Assembly: GCA_015178975.1 (NCBI GenBank)
Contig: WHVD01000074.1
Location: forward strand, 62,001 to 126,000
Source: Hysterangium stoloniferum
Lineage: Eukaryota; Basidiomycota; Agaricomycetes; Hysterangiales; Hysterangiaceae
Length of the DNA stretch: 64,000 nucleotides
Reading direction: 5' to 3'
Shown one piece after another: positions 1 through 10,577 of this stretch; positions within the stretch are counted from its first letter, which is position 1, and every line of letters begins with the position of its first letter. Below the pieces are notes generated by a model. That model ran no database searches. It saw only the letters and a list, made by a program, of their open reading frames with translations, and was not told the origin of the DNA. A program made the translations under genes and the position numbers.

Positions 1-460
1 CCCATCTTGACAACCCCAACAACCCATTGGCCCCCTGGTGGACTCAGTACTCAAGTGGTTTTATTCACCCAGATGGCAGAATCTACAGTACATACCAGAC
101 ACCAGAACACTTTGTTTGCACATTATTCAGCATGCTCATGACCACCCCATCTCTGGCCACTATGGATCCAACAAAACCCTTAGCCTTATATGTCAAGAAT
201 ATACCTGGCTGGCCCTCCACACACTTGTAAAAGCTATTGCAAGTCTTGCACCACCTGTATGTGATCCAAAGCCCAGAGACACAGACTCTATGGTCTGCTT
301 AAGCAACTTCCTGTACCAGAGCTCCTGTGGAACTCAATTTCCATGGATTTCATCTCCCTCCCTCACAATCCTTTACCTCTATACTATGTAGTGACACAAT
401 TACCTCCCAAGATCTTGCAAAATATTTGTCATCCATGTGTTTTGGCATCACGGATCACCC
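1..460 (+). pseudogene. Ty3 pol remnant (integrase zinc-binding region)
   Basis: Conceptual translation in shifting frames matches the region of the better-preserved pol at 5524-9381 that runs from the RNase H/integrase linker into the HHCC zinc-binding domain (the stretch corresponding to LDNPVDPDQPRWSL and onward to CKSCTTC). Several frameshifts and stops are present, so no protein can be made. It is in plus orientation and is joined by a deletion to a chromovirus LTR fragment that begins near 495. Confidence 0.75.
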
Positions 461-494
461 AATTTTTGACTGTTTTTTATATTATTGCTTGCCC

Positions 495-988
495 AATGCA
501 CAATTCAGACTCCACTCCATTCCATCCCATTCCTAACACCAAATTTGGTGTTTACTATTCTCATTTTATGTTTTGCTAGTTTCATTTCATCATTACTGGA
601 TTTGGTATGTTATTCATTCCATGGTCTATATAGTCTGGATTTGTACATCATACAATCCAGTCAGAAAATTGGCTTAGATTCCCCCCCAGTAATCTAATAC
701 ATTTTCCACTCTAAACTCCTTGAATTGCACCGCTCATGCTAGTCAGAGCCCATGGGCTCTGACACATCTATCTCTCTTATTTATCTCAACTCCCCGACCT
801 CTTGACCCACGACCTCCGACCTATGACCCCTCAACCCACGAACCCTGCCTGGACTCTCCAGGATTCCCGTCCACCTGTCTGAAATTGGACAACACAATCT
901 CACGAGGGCACAGCCTATAAGCTGAAGCCAAGTCCTACTGGATATCCTGTGGGTTTCTCTGGAAACCCGCCGTGTACATACCCTAACA
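495..988 (+). repeat. Chromovirus LTR fragment, 5'-truncated
   Basis: This has the same landmarks as the complete LTRs: a TCTATATAG promoter box near 627, the transcript-start sequence AGTCAGAAAAT near 659, the palindrome AGAGCCCATGGGCTCT at about 745-762, the CAGCCTATAAGCTGAAGCC motif near 915 and the CCCTAACA terminus at 981-988. The U3 end is missing. CpG sites are mostly decayed. Confidence 0.8.
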
Positions 989-1067
989 TCAAACATGATT
1001 TGGTTTTTCAAACTTTGAGAAAATTTAAAACTTATTTGCATATTATAAAACAAAGCATCTTTCATGA

Positions 1068-1480
1068 TGTCACAAGTGTACAAACTCAATTTTCAATAAT
1101 ATTCAATTTAATATTTCTTCAACATTTCTTCAACATTCCTTCAACTTTCTGACTCAACTTCCAACTCAACTTCTAACTCAACTTCTAACTCAACTTCCAA
1201 CTAGTCTTTGACAATATCTTCAACAATCTCAAATATCTTCGACTTGTCTCAGTTTGATGTCATTGATGATTTCACTTTGATATCATATTATCATCATAGG
1301 TAAATGATATATAGTATGTATATAAGGGCAATGATAGGAATGAAGGAAGTCAGTCAGAAAACCTGTATCTTAATCTGTATTATTACTATTATATGATTAA
1401 TTCGACTTCTATCTAATATTTCTTCCACTTATTTATTTGTGAGCCTCTGTGTCCTATCTTTGCCTCACACTTTATCAACA
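1068..1480 (+). repeat. Copia-type LTR (TGTCACAA...ATCAACA)
   Basis: A 413-bp TG...CA unit with repeated CAACTTC/CAACTTCT tracts and a TATATAAGG box near 1319. The same sequence recurs inverted at about 23843-24240, next to copia protease/integrase relics, which assigns it to that family. No flanking target duplication was found. Confidence 0.6.
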
Positions 1481-2231
1481 GGACAAATTAATACTTTGTC
1501 GAACGAGGCATCTTTATTCAATATTGTTGAATATTCTTCGATTGTTTATTCAACTTTGTTGAGTAAAATTCAATTCATGACACATGAGTAGAATATTCAT
1601 TATAAAAGAGTTTAGTAGATTGAAACACTAAGACTTTTAAAAAGTATATCCTTTTAGATGGTCCATCTCATGAATTTGTATATCATTGACACCTCTGAAT
1701 ATATTGTATTACTTCAAAAATAGGTCTGTCAACATGAGATTTTCACCTGCTCCATTGCACTAAGAATATGTAGGCAATTTTGCTTGGTAGGTGAGGCTGC
1801 TCAATGAGAAATCTTTGATACCATCTCATATATGTTTCATGGGAGTATCCACATTATAAGTTGTAGGAAATTATATACAATCAATTCTTGTGAGGGAGTA
1901 GGTGTGATCTTCCCTTGCTTGGACTTTTATTTTCTCTTCCTGCCCAGCTAATATTTTATCCTAATTTTTCCAAACTTTCCTTGATATATTTCAATTAAGA
2001 TACTCTTAGAATATCCCATTTTATATTAGTTCAAAGCACTATGTATACTGTACCTGTGGGTGCACTAGTGCTAATGAACAAGAGGCATTTTACCCAGAAA
2101 TCCCAATGTGCAACATAAGTGTAAGTTGAGGTTTGGGTGCTGTCTCAGCTGTTTCAGACAGCCTTCATGCATAACTAATTTCTACATTCTCTTCTCACCT
2201 CATACTGCAATGAGTCATCACTTGCTCAGGA
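1481..2231. other. AT-rich intergenic/relic sequence
   Basis: No coding region, RNA gene or recognisable repeat boundary was seen here. Its first bases follow the end of the copia LTR and may be decayed internal copia sequence. Its last five bases, CAGGA (2227-2231), are the left target-site duplication of the chromovirus. Confidence 0.5.
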
Positions 2232-4120
2232 TGTTAGGATACACACACAGGCCGGATTTCCGGAGAAACCCGCGGGATATCCAGTAGGACTTGGCTTCAG
2301 CTTATAGGCTGCGCCCTCGCTAGATCGTGTTGTCCAATTTCAAACGGACGGACGGGGATCCCGGGGAGTCCGGGTGGGGTTCGTGGGTCGTAGGTCGTAA
2401 GTCGAGGGTCGTGGGTCATGAGTCGTGAGTCGAGTTGGTTGAGAGAGGTAGATGCGCTGGAGCCCGTGGGCTCCGACTAGTGTGAGCGATGTGAATTGAG
2501 TAAGATTTTAGAGCGGAAAATATTATTAGATTACTGGGGGGAATCTAAGCTAATTTTCTGACTGGATTGTATGTACAACATCTGCCAGTTTATATAGACC
2601 ATGGAGTGAATGACATACCAAATCCAGTAATGGCGAAACGAAACTAACAAAACATGAAACGGGAATAGTAAACACCAAATTGGTGTTAGGAACGGAACGG
2701 AACGGAGCAGAGTCCGAATCGTGACAAAGCATAACCCATAATGGGAAACGGAGCAGGAGCGGAGTCCTAAATCGTGACAGGTCATTTGACTAAAACGGGA
2801 ACGGGGCTCGATGTCAGGAACCGGAAAACCCGCCGGCCTCCGGGCCCCCGGACCCCATCCTACATGCTCCCGACCCTCTATATTGTATAGTAACAACCGG
2901 AGTTCCCACGGGAGCCCGTATGTCAACTTGTTTATGCCTGACTCTCTGTACGCACCCCACCTGTCTGCACCTAACCCTCCATGTCTCATACACCAGTCCT
3001 CGGACTCCTCCGGACTCCGGACTCCACCCTACATACACCCAACACTCTGTGTCATATGTACCAGTCACCGGACTCCGACCGGACTCCTGGAACCCCCTCT
3101 AACAGAGCATAGAACCCAGCTCCTGTTATCTGTCTCTGCGTCTCACACACCAGTCATCGGAAAGCCCACCGGACTCCACCGGACCTCCTGCACATCAAGC
3201 CTATCTATACCCGACACTATCTTGTGCACCAAGTCACCGGACTCCGACCGGACTTCCGGAACCCCTCTAACTGAGCCCCGCTCCAGTTATGGTTAAATGA
3301 TCTGTCATGATTCGTTCTCCGCTCCCGTTCCGTTCCGTCCCTATTCCCAGTTTAGTATTTACTTGTTTCGTTTTATGTTTAATAGTTCTGCCTCTCATTA
3401 ATACCGGATTTGGTATTATTACATTTCACAGTCTATATAAGTCCACTATATTCATCTACTTAGAATCCAGTTTCAATCTCGAACTAGTTTTCCCCCGAAC
3501 AAGTTTGATCCTTGAACAGTCTCTAGTCCTCTTGTCTGTCTGCACACTCGATTCCCGGAACTCCCACGGGAACTCCGGAATCTATATCTTTCTGTATGCA
3601 TTCTGTCAGCTCGAAATATGGACACCCGAATGAGTGTACGAGGGCGCAGCCTATAAGCTGAAGCCAAGTCCATCTCAGTCGTTCACCATATCTTTCTGGT
3701 AATTATTCTGATATCGCCGTTCCCTGTACTAATAATCCCCGGAACTTTCCCGGGACCTATTGCCCGGGGACTCCGTGGGACTATTTCCCGGAAGCAAAAG
3801 TGTGTGTTCGGAATAGTTACCGGAAACCTCCGCGGGCCTATCCGTGGAGCTTTGTTCGGGAACTTAACACTCGATTAGAGCGGTAACGGGATTCTAAGCG
3901 GGGACCGGTGACTGATGCGTGGGACGAAGACGGACATAGACAGAGACGGAGTCCGGGGGAAGTCCGGTGACTGATATGTGTCGTAATGAGGTCGAACGTA
4001 ACGAGTCTTGACATAACGGAGTCCGGGCGGGAAATCCTATAAACAGACGATTGGTGCTTGTAGCGCGTGGGGGTGTACAGGTTAGTGCCCGGAGTCCGGC
4101 GGGATTGTCCAGTCGTAACA
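2232..4120 (-). repeat. 3' LTR of the chromovirus, split by a nested LTR
   Basis: The pieces 2232-2811 and 3875-4120 (plus one copy of the 5-bp duplication) sum to 826 bp, the same as the 5' LTR at 10578-11403. The break falls in the ACGGGGCTCGATTAGAGCGG stretch and is explained by the insertion at 2812-3869. Confidence 0.93.
2812..3869 (+). mobile_element. Nested solo LTR of a different Ty3-like family
   Basis: A 1058-bp TGTCAGGAACC...AACTTAACA unit flanked by the exact 5-bp duplication CTCGA (2807-2811 and 3870-3874). It has its own GTCTATATAAGTCC promoter box near 3431 and the widely shared CAGCCTATAAGCTGAAGCC motif near 3649, in the opposite orientation to the host LTR. CpG content is high, so the insertion is relatively unmutated. 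No internal domain remains, as expected after LTR-LTR recombination. Confidence 0.9.
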
Positions 4121-4135
4121 GTATCCTCCCTTTAT
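4121..4135 (-). other. Polypurine tract of the chromovirus
   Basis: Directly internal to the 3' LTR, the minus strand reads ATAAAGGGAGGATAC, a purine-rich plus-strand primer site. The same sequence sits next to the LTRs of the decayed copies at 15684 and 43790. Confidence 0.75.
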
Positions 4136-4270
4136 GCCGAAGTCCCAAAGAGGCTCTAGACCTAAATAAGGTTCTTGTCGGCTACGCGCATGTGTCAAAA
4201 GTCATGTCGGTTACACGGATGTGTCAAAGAGTCATGTGATCTGGAAGGTAAGGTTCAAACGTGACGAGCC

Positions 4271-4280
4271 TATATAAAAA
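4271..4280 (+). promoter_or_regulatory. TATA box of the antisense gene
   Basis: TATATAAAAA lies 60 bp upstream of the ATG at 4331. The context GAGCCTATATAAAAA is preserved upstream of the same gene in the other two copies (near 15823, and near 43650 on the minus strand). Just upstream (about 4187-4225) is a direct repeat of TGTGTCAAA(A/G)AGTCATGT-like sequence that could hold activator sites. The role is inferred from position and conservation. Confidence 0.6.
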
Positions 4281-4330
4281 TTTGAAAAAATAGAAATTTC
4301 TTCTTCTTCATTACCCCCATCTTCGTCACT

Positions 4331-5314
4331 ATGGGACCAAAACCAACACCACGCAAGCCAATGCCTATAGCAGGGCCCTCCACGGGCACTCCGTATTGGG
4401 CGCCTTGGACCGCGGCCCAATTGTTGGCACGGCGAGAAGAGCAGCGCCAGCTTCGTGAAGCAGCAGAGAGAGGCGAGGGAGGCTGAGGAGGCCCTGGACA
4501 GAGAGTACCAGGAAGCGTTGGCCGTGGAGGAAGAGGCCGCGAAGGAGAGGGAATGTGAGGCAGAGGAGGCTGCGTGAGTGGCCACGGAGAACGCCCGGGT
4601 GGCTGCAGAGAAAGCCCAGTTGGCCGCGGAGAGGGCCGCCATTGTTGCGGGAAAAGTAAGTCCCAAATTTCACTTGTCGACTTTTACTGACTTGTGATTT
4701 TCAGCGCAAAGTGACAGAGGTGGAGTCGGAGTCCGAGGGGGAGCCAGAGAGCCCCCAAAAGGTAGGCCTCATGTCCGTGGAATACCCGTGGAAACTGACC
4801 ATATCAACAGAAGGCAAGGAAGGCGGCGCCAGTCTGTCTTCCGATGCGGAACGAGCTGTGGTGTTCCGGTTGCAATGACCGGAACACGGAATGCAACCGA
4901 AAGGCCGGCCAGGGGCCGGGATGTTACCAATGTGTGCACCTCAAGGCGAGGTGCTCGCTTGTGCACGAGCAGGCCACGGGGTCCGGGACGCGAGACATAA
5001 GCAGAACGGACGGGTTGTCTGGGTTGGACGAGGTCCTTGGACGGATCGCCGAGGGCATTGAGGCCCAAAATGAGTTGCTCCGGAAGAGCAACAAGGTCCA
5101 CATAGTGGTGGCGAAGGAGCTGTGCGGACTCCGCGAGGAATTTTGGAAGTTCCTGGCGGAGTATGGTGGCTATGTTTATGAGGAGCCGCAAGTCGGGAGT
5201 TCCGAGGATGCCGGATCAGATGAGGATGGGGTTGACGCGGAGGTCGCGGAGCTTCCTGAGGAAGTAGCTGAGGCGGCAGGGAAAAAGGACAGCCCCATAG
5301 AAGTAGATGAATAA
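4331..5314 (+). pseudogene. Antisense accessory gene: coiled-coil, Zn2Cys6-type motif, acidic tail (copy 1)
   Basis: Three exons are visible: 4331-4655, 4705-4761 and 4811-5314, with introns at 4656-4704 and 4762-4810 (49 bp each, GTAAG/CAG and GTAGG/CAG, both phase 0). The deduced protein begins MGPKPTPRKPMP, then has a long Glu/Arg/Ala-rich segment likely to form a coiled coil. Next comes a Cys motif C-x2-C-x6-C-x9-C-x2-C-x6-C (about 4862-4954), which fits the fungal Zn2Cys6 binuclear cluster spacing, then a helical segment and an acidic C-terminus ending SPIEVDE. It has its own TATA box and converges tail-to-tail on pol (stop codons about 210 bp apart). Exon 1 is damaged by a one-base frame change near 4465 and a TGG-to-TGA stop at 4575-4577, while exon 3 is intact. 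A DNA-binding or regulatory role is inferred from the Cys spacing only. The basic residues usual between the second and third Cys are mostly absent, so another metal-binding function is possible. Confidence 0.75.
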
Positions 5315-5523
5315 TATAATAGAAATAATAGAACTTGACAATAATTTGAACATAAAAGTAAAGCGTGAAAACATAAAAAATAAAAGTCAAAGCCAAAGTC
5401 CGCGGAGAGTCTGCTTAAAGACTTGACAAGACATGTCAGAACCTGTAAAAGCAAAGAGAGACATAGGGCGACAGGGAATAATGAAAATGAGTCCAAACGT
5501 AACACGGGGTCCGTGGAGTGCGG

Positions 5524-8500
5524 TTAGAGAGAAGATAATGGTCCAGGTTTGAGCGGGTAAGCTGTATGAAAGTCAGTAACGATTTCCGTGGCATTACCGA
5601 GTTCCGTGGCCAAAATCCATGAGGTTTCTTCATCAGTGCCCTCGTAACCCGCCCACTTGACCAAGTAAAGCAGTTTACAAGTGCGTCAACACTTGTCTAT
5701 TTTTGAATCTAAAATCTGTGAGATTTCAAACTCGGGTTCTCCATCAATGACAACAGGAGGAGGCGGAGATTGCACGTGATCCGGGATAGTGTTAGCAGTA
5801 CAAGGTTCAAGCATAGAAACATGAAATACTGGGTGTACCGCACGCATGGTATCCGGAAGCCGTAGGGTCCAAGAAACTGAACCTACTTGTGCGATAATTT
5901 CAAACGGACCTAAATATTTTTCAGCAAGCTTCTTTGATGGACGGGTAGTCCGGAAGAATTGAGCTTTGACATAAACACGGTCGCCAATCTTGAAGTTGGG
6001 TGGCGGGATCCGGTGTTTGTCCGCTGAATGTTGGTATTGCTCTTGGGCGGACAATATTGCAGTCCGGAGTTCCTCGTGGAGCTCGTGGAGATCCGTGGTG
6101 AACTCTTGAGCACGAACAGAGGCGAGATTTCATTCTGGATGTACTGTAATATTTGGATTATATCCTTTATTTGCAAAGAATGGGGAAACGCCAGTAGTGG
6201 CCGAGGGTGCATTGTTGTAAGCAAACTCTGCAAGTGGTAACAAGGTTTTCCAATTGTCCTGTTGGTAGTTGCAATATACGCGGAGGTATTGTTCCAATGT
6301 CTGGTTGACGCGTTCAGTTTGTCCGTCACCTTCCGGGTGATGTCCGGACATGAAATGTAATGTCATGTCCAAGGATTTTCCGAGGGATCTAAAGAAGTGA
6401 GACACGAACTCTGATCCTCTATCGGAAGTCACATGGGACGGAACTCCGTGCTTGGAAAATACGTGGATAATGAAAAGTTCCGCTAACTGCACGGACGTAA
6501 TTGTATCAAAAGTAGGGATGAATATACCTTGTTTTGAGAATCTGTCAACAACGACTAGAATAGCAGAAAAGCCTTCGGAATCCGGTAGGTGTTCAATGAA
6601 ATCCATAGATATAGAATTCCACGGGTGTTCCGGTACCAGGAGTTGTTTCAAAAGGCCGTATGGCTTGTGTCGCTGAGATTTCGAGCGGGGACAAGTAGTG
6701 CAAGATTTACAATAGTGCTTAACGAATCCACGGAGTCCGGGCCAAGTATATTCTCTTCTTATTAATGATAGAGTTGTGTTGTACCCGAAATGTCCTGAGA
6801 GTGGATGATCATGTTTGTATTGAAGGATCCTGAGGCGGAGGCCGTCGGAGTCCGGTACATAGATCCTATCGTCAAGTCTAATGAAACCATGTTGATCAAG
6901 AGACCACCGAGGTTGATCGGGGTCCACGGGATTGTCCAGATGAGCTTTAGTAACTGGGTCTAGCAGAATTGCCGATAGAATATCTTGATGTAACTTCTCG
7001 ATATCCATAATGATAATTCCACGGACAATGGGATTGACGAGGAAAGTTGCGCGGACCGATGCGGTAAGTTGTTGATTCGTGAAAATAGGTTTCAGATTGT
7101 GCGGATTTACCATTGCATAGTCGTTGCTCCCCTCTTTAGGATAGACGTCCCATCGTCTAGTTAAAGCGTCGGGTTTGCCGCCGAGACGGCCGGGTCGAAA
7201 GCGGATAATCATGTTGAAAGCGGAGAGATATTCAGACCAGCGGGCCTGCCGGCGGGTCAAGAGTTTTGTGGTAGAAAAGTATTCCAGGTTTTTGTGATCT
7301 GTTACAACGTCAATAGGAGCTCCTGAACCTTCCAAATAGTGTTGCCACGCTTTGAAAGCTGAAAAGATTGCCAGAAGTTCTTTATCATGAACGTCATAGT
7401 TGAGCTCTGCTCCGGTAAAAGTCCGGGACAGAAAAGCCACGGGGTGAACCTCTCCGTCGGAGTCCTGGATAGAGAGAATGGCTCCAAGTGCATAGTCGGA
7501 GGCGTCCGTTTCAACAATGAGCGGGAAGTCCGGTTTCCAATGCGACAGAATAGGAGCTGTAGAAAAAGAATTTTTTAAAAGATTGAAAGCTTTTTGACAC
7601 TTATCATTAAAGTTCCACGGAGTACCCTTATGCATAAGACGGGTAAGGGGTACCGTGATGTCAGAATATCCACGGATAAAACATCTGTAAAAATTGGCAA
7701 AGCCGAGGAAGGATTGTATATCTTTAACTTTTCGGGGTTCGGGCCAGTCTTTGATGACTTGCACTTTAGTTTCGTCCATGTGGAGTCCATCGGGTCCCAT
7801 CATGAAACCTAGGTATTCCACGGAGTCCGTGTCAAAAGTACATTTTTTACCATTTGTGAATAAACCATGTTGCCTGAGCCTCCGGAGAACTTCACGGACT
7901 TGTTTGTCGTGTTCCGCAGGATTCTCGGAGTAGATAAGAATGTCGTCCAAGTAAACAATGACGCATACATCGAGCATGTCGGAGAAAATGTCGTTGATAA
8001 AACGCTGAAAAACAGATGGGGCATTAGTGAGTCCAAAAGGGATGACCAACCACTCAAAGGCCCTATAGCGGGTTCTAAAAGTGGTTTTCCATTCGTCGCC
8101 CGCGGCAATCCAGACCAAATGATAGGCGTGCTTGAGATCTATTTTGGTGTAAATCCGGGCATTCCGCGGAGCATCGAGCAGGTCAGATATAAGTGGGAGT
8201 GGATATTTGTCCTTTTTGGTGACAGCATTGAGTCCTCTAAAATCAACGCATAGTCGAAGGGATCCATCCTTTTTTCTGACAAACAGAACAGGTGCTCCAA
8301 AAGGAGACTTTGAGGGTTGAATAAAACCTATGGACAAATGTTCATCCAGGAAATCACGGATTGCAGATAGTTCCGTGGACGAGAGCGGGTAAATATGTCC
8401 TAGGGGTGGCTGGGCGCCATCTTCAAGATTGATTTTTAAGTCGTATTCTCTATGAGGCGGAAGCCGGTCAGCTTTTCGCTTGCTAAAAACATCCGCGAAG

Positions 8501-9381
8501 TCATGATATTTCTCCGGGACGCCTTCTAGGTCAGCGGCTTGCTCAGATTCAGATACCGGGGTTGAAAAACGTCCAGTTGCTTCATCAATTTTTAAGTTGA
8601 TAGTGAACGCCTGGGACCCATCCATTTTTGAAGCCCTAATAAAAGCTGCAGCATTAATCAGAGAAATGGACGGAGGTGCCGTGGGTTCCGGGGAAGCTAT
8701 AGGTGCCGTAGGGATCACAGGAGTCCTCGAGACTGCAGGTGCCGGGAAGGCCATGGGTGCCGTGGAGGCCGTGACAGGCGCAGTTTCCTCGGTTGCCGCG
8801 GGAGTCCGGAATGTTATACTGTTAGCTATCCAGTCAATCAACGGATTGTAGCGGGTAAGCCAGTTATGTCCTAGGACCACCGAGCAACTTGAGTCTAACT
8901 GGGTCACATAGAAAGTGACCAATTGAGATGTTCCACAAGGGAAATTGATGGGTAAATCACAAGCTTGGGTAACAACCGAATTACTTGTGCCATTGAAGAG
9001 GCGGAGAGCGACGGGATTTATCGAATAAGTTGACAAAGAATTTTTTTGCGTGAATTTTGTATCTAAAAAACAATGAGTCGAGCCGGAATCTATGAGAGCT
9101 GAAAAAACGAATTTCGGAATCATATTAGACATAAGTTTAATGAAAAATGAATCAGAATGTGAAAGAGCGGATGCGTTGAGGCGAGTGAACTCTTGAATGC
9201 GTGGAGAGGCAATGCAACCCCTAACCTGCGCGGAGTCCGCGGGGTTGCTTACTCTTTTTTCGAATCGGCAGCCGGTTTGTCCTTCGACGGGGTTTCCGTG
9301 GAGGCTTTGGCTGATCGACCCTTTGAAGAGTTTGCTTTTGCCAGCGGACATTCCGGGACTCAATGACCAGGTTTCCCACAC
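5524..9381 (-). pseudogene. pol: Chromovirus pol polyprotein (protease-RT-RNase H-integrase-chromodomain)
   Basis: The frame is continuous except for two nonsense codons. Domains in order: protease with DSGSTH (near 9090); reverse transcriptase with the VYLDDILIY catalytic motif (near 7945); RNase H with ETDASDYALG (near 7520); the integrase HHCC zinc-binding domain ending CKSCTTC (near 6700); integrase core with MDFIEH, TSDRGSEF and GQTERVNQTLE supplying the D,D,E residues; a C-terminal GPFEII/VFHVSMLEP module; and a chromodomain (LYLVKWAGYEG, ETSWILATEL) ending at the TAA at 5524-5526. Stops are TGA at 6130-6132, after the integrase, and TGA at 5686-5688 in the chromodomain, where CGA is expected. 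Pol is in the -1 frame relative to gag. The chromodomain is the part that directs integration to modified chromatin in chromoviruses. Confidence 0.93.
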
Positions 9382-10541
9382 AAGAGACAGAGGTTGTTGT
9401 CCATACGATGTTGTCTTTCTTGTGGAGTCAATTTGCCATCGGGTCCAAGTTTGCCTGAGAGGTCGGGTTTTCCGGCTTGCTTGCCGGACTGTTGACCCTT
9501 GTTGTTGTCCTTATTGTCCTTATTGTTGTTATTGTTGTTTGAAGACTTTCTATCGTTCTTCTTGTCGGATTGCGTGGAGTTCTGGTTGCTGGTTGACGAA
9601 TTGTTGTTATTGTTTTTGTCCTTGGACTTGTTTACTTTGTCCGCAGATGTCTCGTGGGCAACTTCCGCGCGACGTTCCCAATAACGTGCGTCCGCGTTTT
9701 GAGCTTTGAGGCGCATATGGGACAGGGTTTTTGGCTTGCCATCTTCTCCTTTCGAGACTTCGTCTTTAAGGCGGGACGGCAGACCGGCATAGAATTGGTG
9801 GCGGAGAGCGGGATCGCCCCACTGACAACGAGCTGCAAGATTATTGAATTGGACGATGTAGTCCGTGATGCGCTGCGTGTCCTTCATACGAAGATTTGTG
9901 AGACTATTCTCGGCTTCTCCTGTCAGGTCATACGGGCCGAAGTTGGTTTCAAGCTCCTCAACAAACGCCTCCCAATTTTCAAGCCAGAGTGGCTCTTCCT
10001 CGGATATTCTGCTAAAAGCCAGTTTGAACCATTTCAACGTGGATCCCGACAAATATGACAGTGCGTAATTGACTTTTCGGGAGTCCGTGGAGAATGCAGC
10101 GGCACGATCACGGAAGTTGAAGTGACATTGCATGAGGAAAGTAGAGAGTTTGTTTGGGTTGGAACCCGTGAAGGGTTCCGGAGCATTGACTTTTGACCGT
10201 GGAGGTTCTTGTTCCTTTTTCTTTCGTTCTTCGAGCAGGTGCATCATGAATTTATCTATGGTACCTGCTAAAAATTCAGAAGTAGGATCCCCCAAATGCG
10301 GTCGTTGAACAGGCGGAGGATTTTCAGGAGGGATTTCGACACCTTTGCCCTTGCCGGGGGCCACGGAATCGTCCTTGCGCTCGGATTCATCCAGGTCTTC
10401 CGGGATTTCTTCGATGCGGGCTTCTTCCATGGGTTCCGACTGGTTCGCAAGCGTCTGACTGGTATACAGAGTTAACGGGGAATGAAGAGTCGACGGTCCA
10501 GGTATTGATGACTGTGCACGTGTACTTCTTCTTGGTGGCAT
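9249..10541 (-). pseudogene. gag: Chromovirus gag with a stop inside the zinc knuckle
   Basis: The protein starts MPPRRSTRAQSS. It contains the retrotransposon capsid region (PEPFTGSNPNKLSTFL, then WFKLAFSRI, then FVEELETNFGP), an Asn/Lys/Asp-rich linker and a CCHC knuckle CLLCGKPGH-x-VPEC. The residue after His, normally Trp in this position, is TGA (9360-9362), so translation would stop before the last Cys. Beyond it the frame stays open to a TAA at 9249-9251 (about 430 codons in all). The start is chosen because it is the first ATG after the primer site and opens a typical basic gag N-terminus. Only the TGA argues against function. Confidence 0.88.
9255..9260 (-). promoter_or_regulatory. 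Candidate -1 frameshift site at the gag/pol junction
   Basis: A run of six A residues (minus strand, TCG AAA AAA GAG TAA in the gag frame) lies one codon before the gag stop, and pol is open in the -1 frame through the same point (FEKRVSNP). This is a plausible slippery site, but the geometry is not the perfect X XXY YYZ heptamer, so the call is tentative. Confidence 0.4.
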
Positions 10542-10564
10542 AATGAAAACAATCTGCGAGTATT

Positions 10565-10575
10565 AGTCAGAAAAT
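10565..10575 (-). other. Self-priming-type primer binding site
   Basis: Two bases internal to the 5' LTR the sense strand reads ATTTTCTGACT. Its reverse complement AGTCAGAAAAT occurs in the LTR itself, about 33 nt after the TATA box, where transcription should begin. Ten of the 11 bases match in the 5' LTR and all 11 in the 3' LTR. This is the arrangement of Tf1 in Schizosaccharomyces pombe, whose mRNA 5' end folds back to prime reverse transcription. No tRNA-type TGG primer site is present. Confidence 0.75.
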
Positions 10576-10577
10576 AC

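Noticed and set aside
5176-5396. Minus-strand frames across the antisense gene
   Set aside because: They are shadows of exon 3 of the antisense gene and of the pol 3' flank, with no matching motif.
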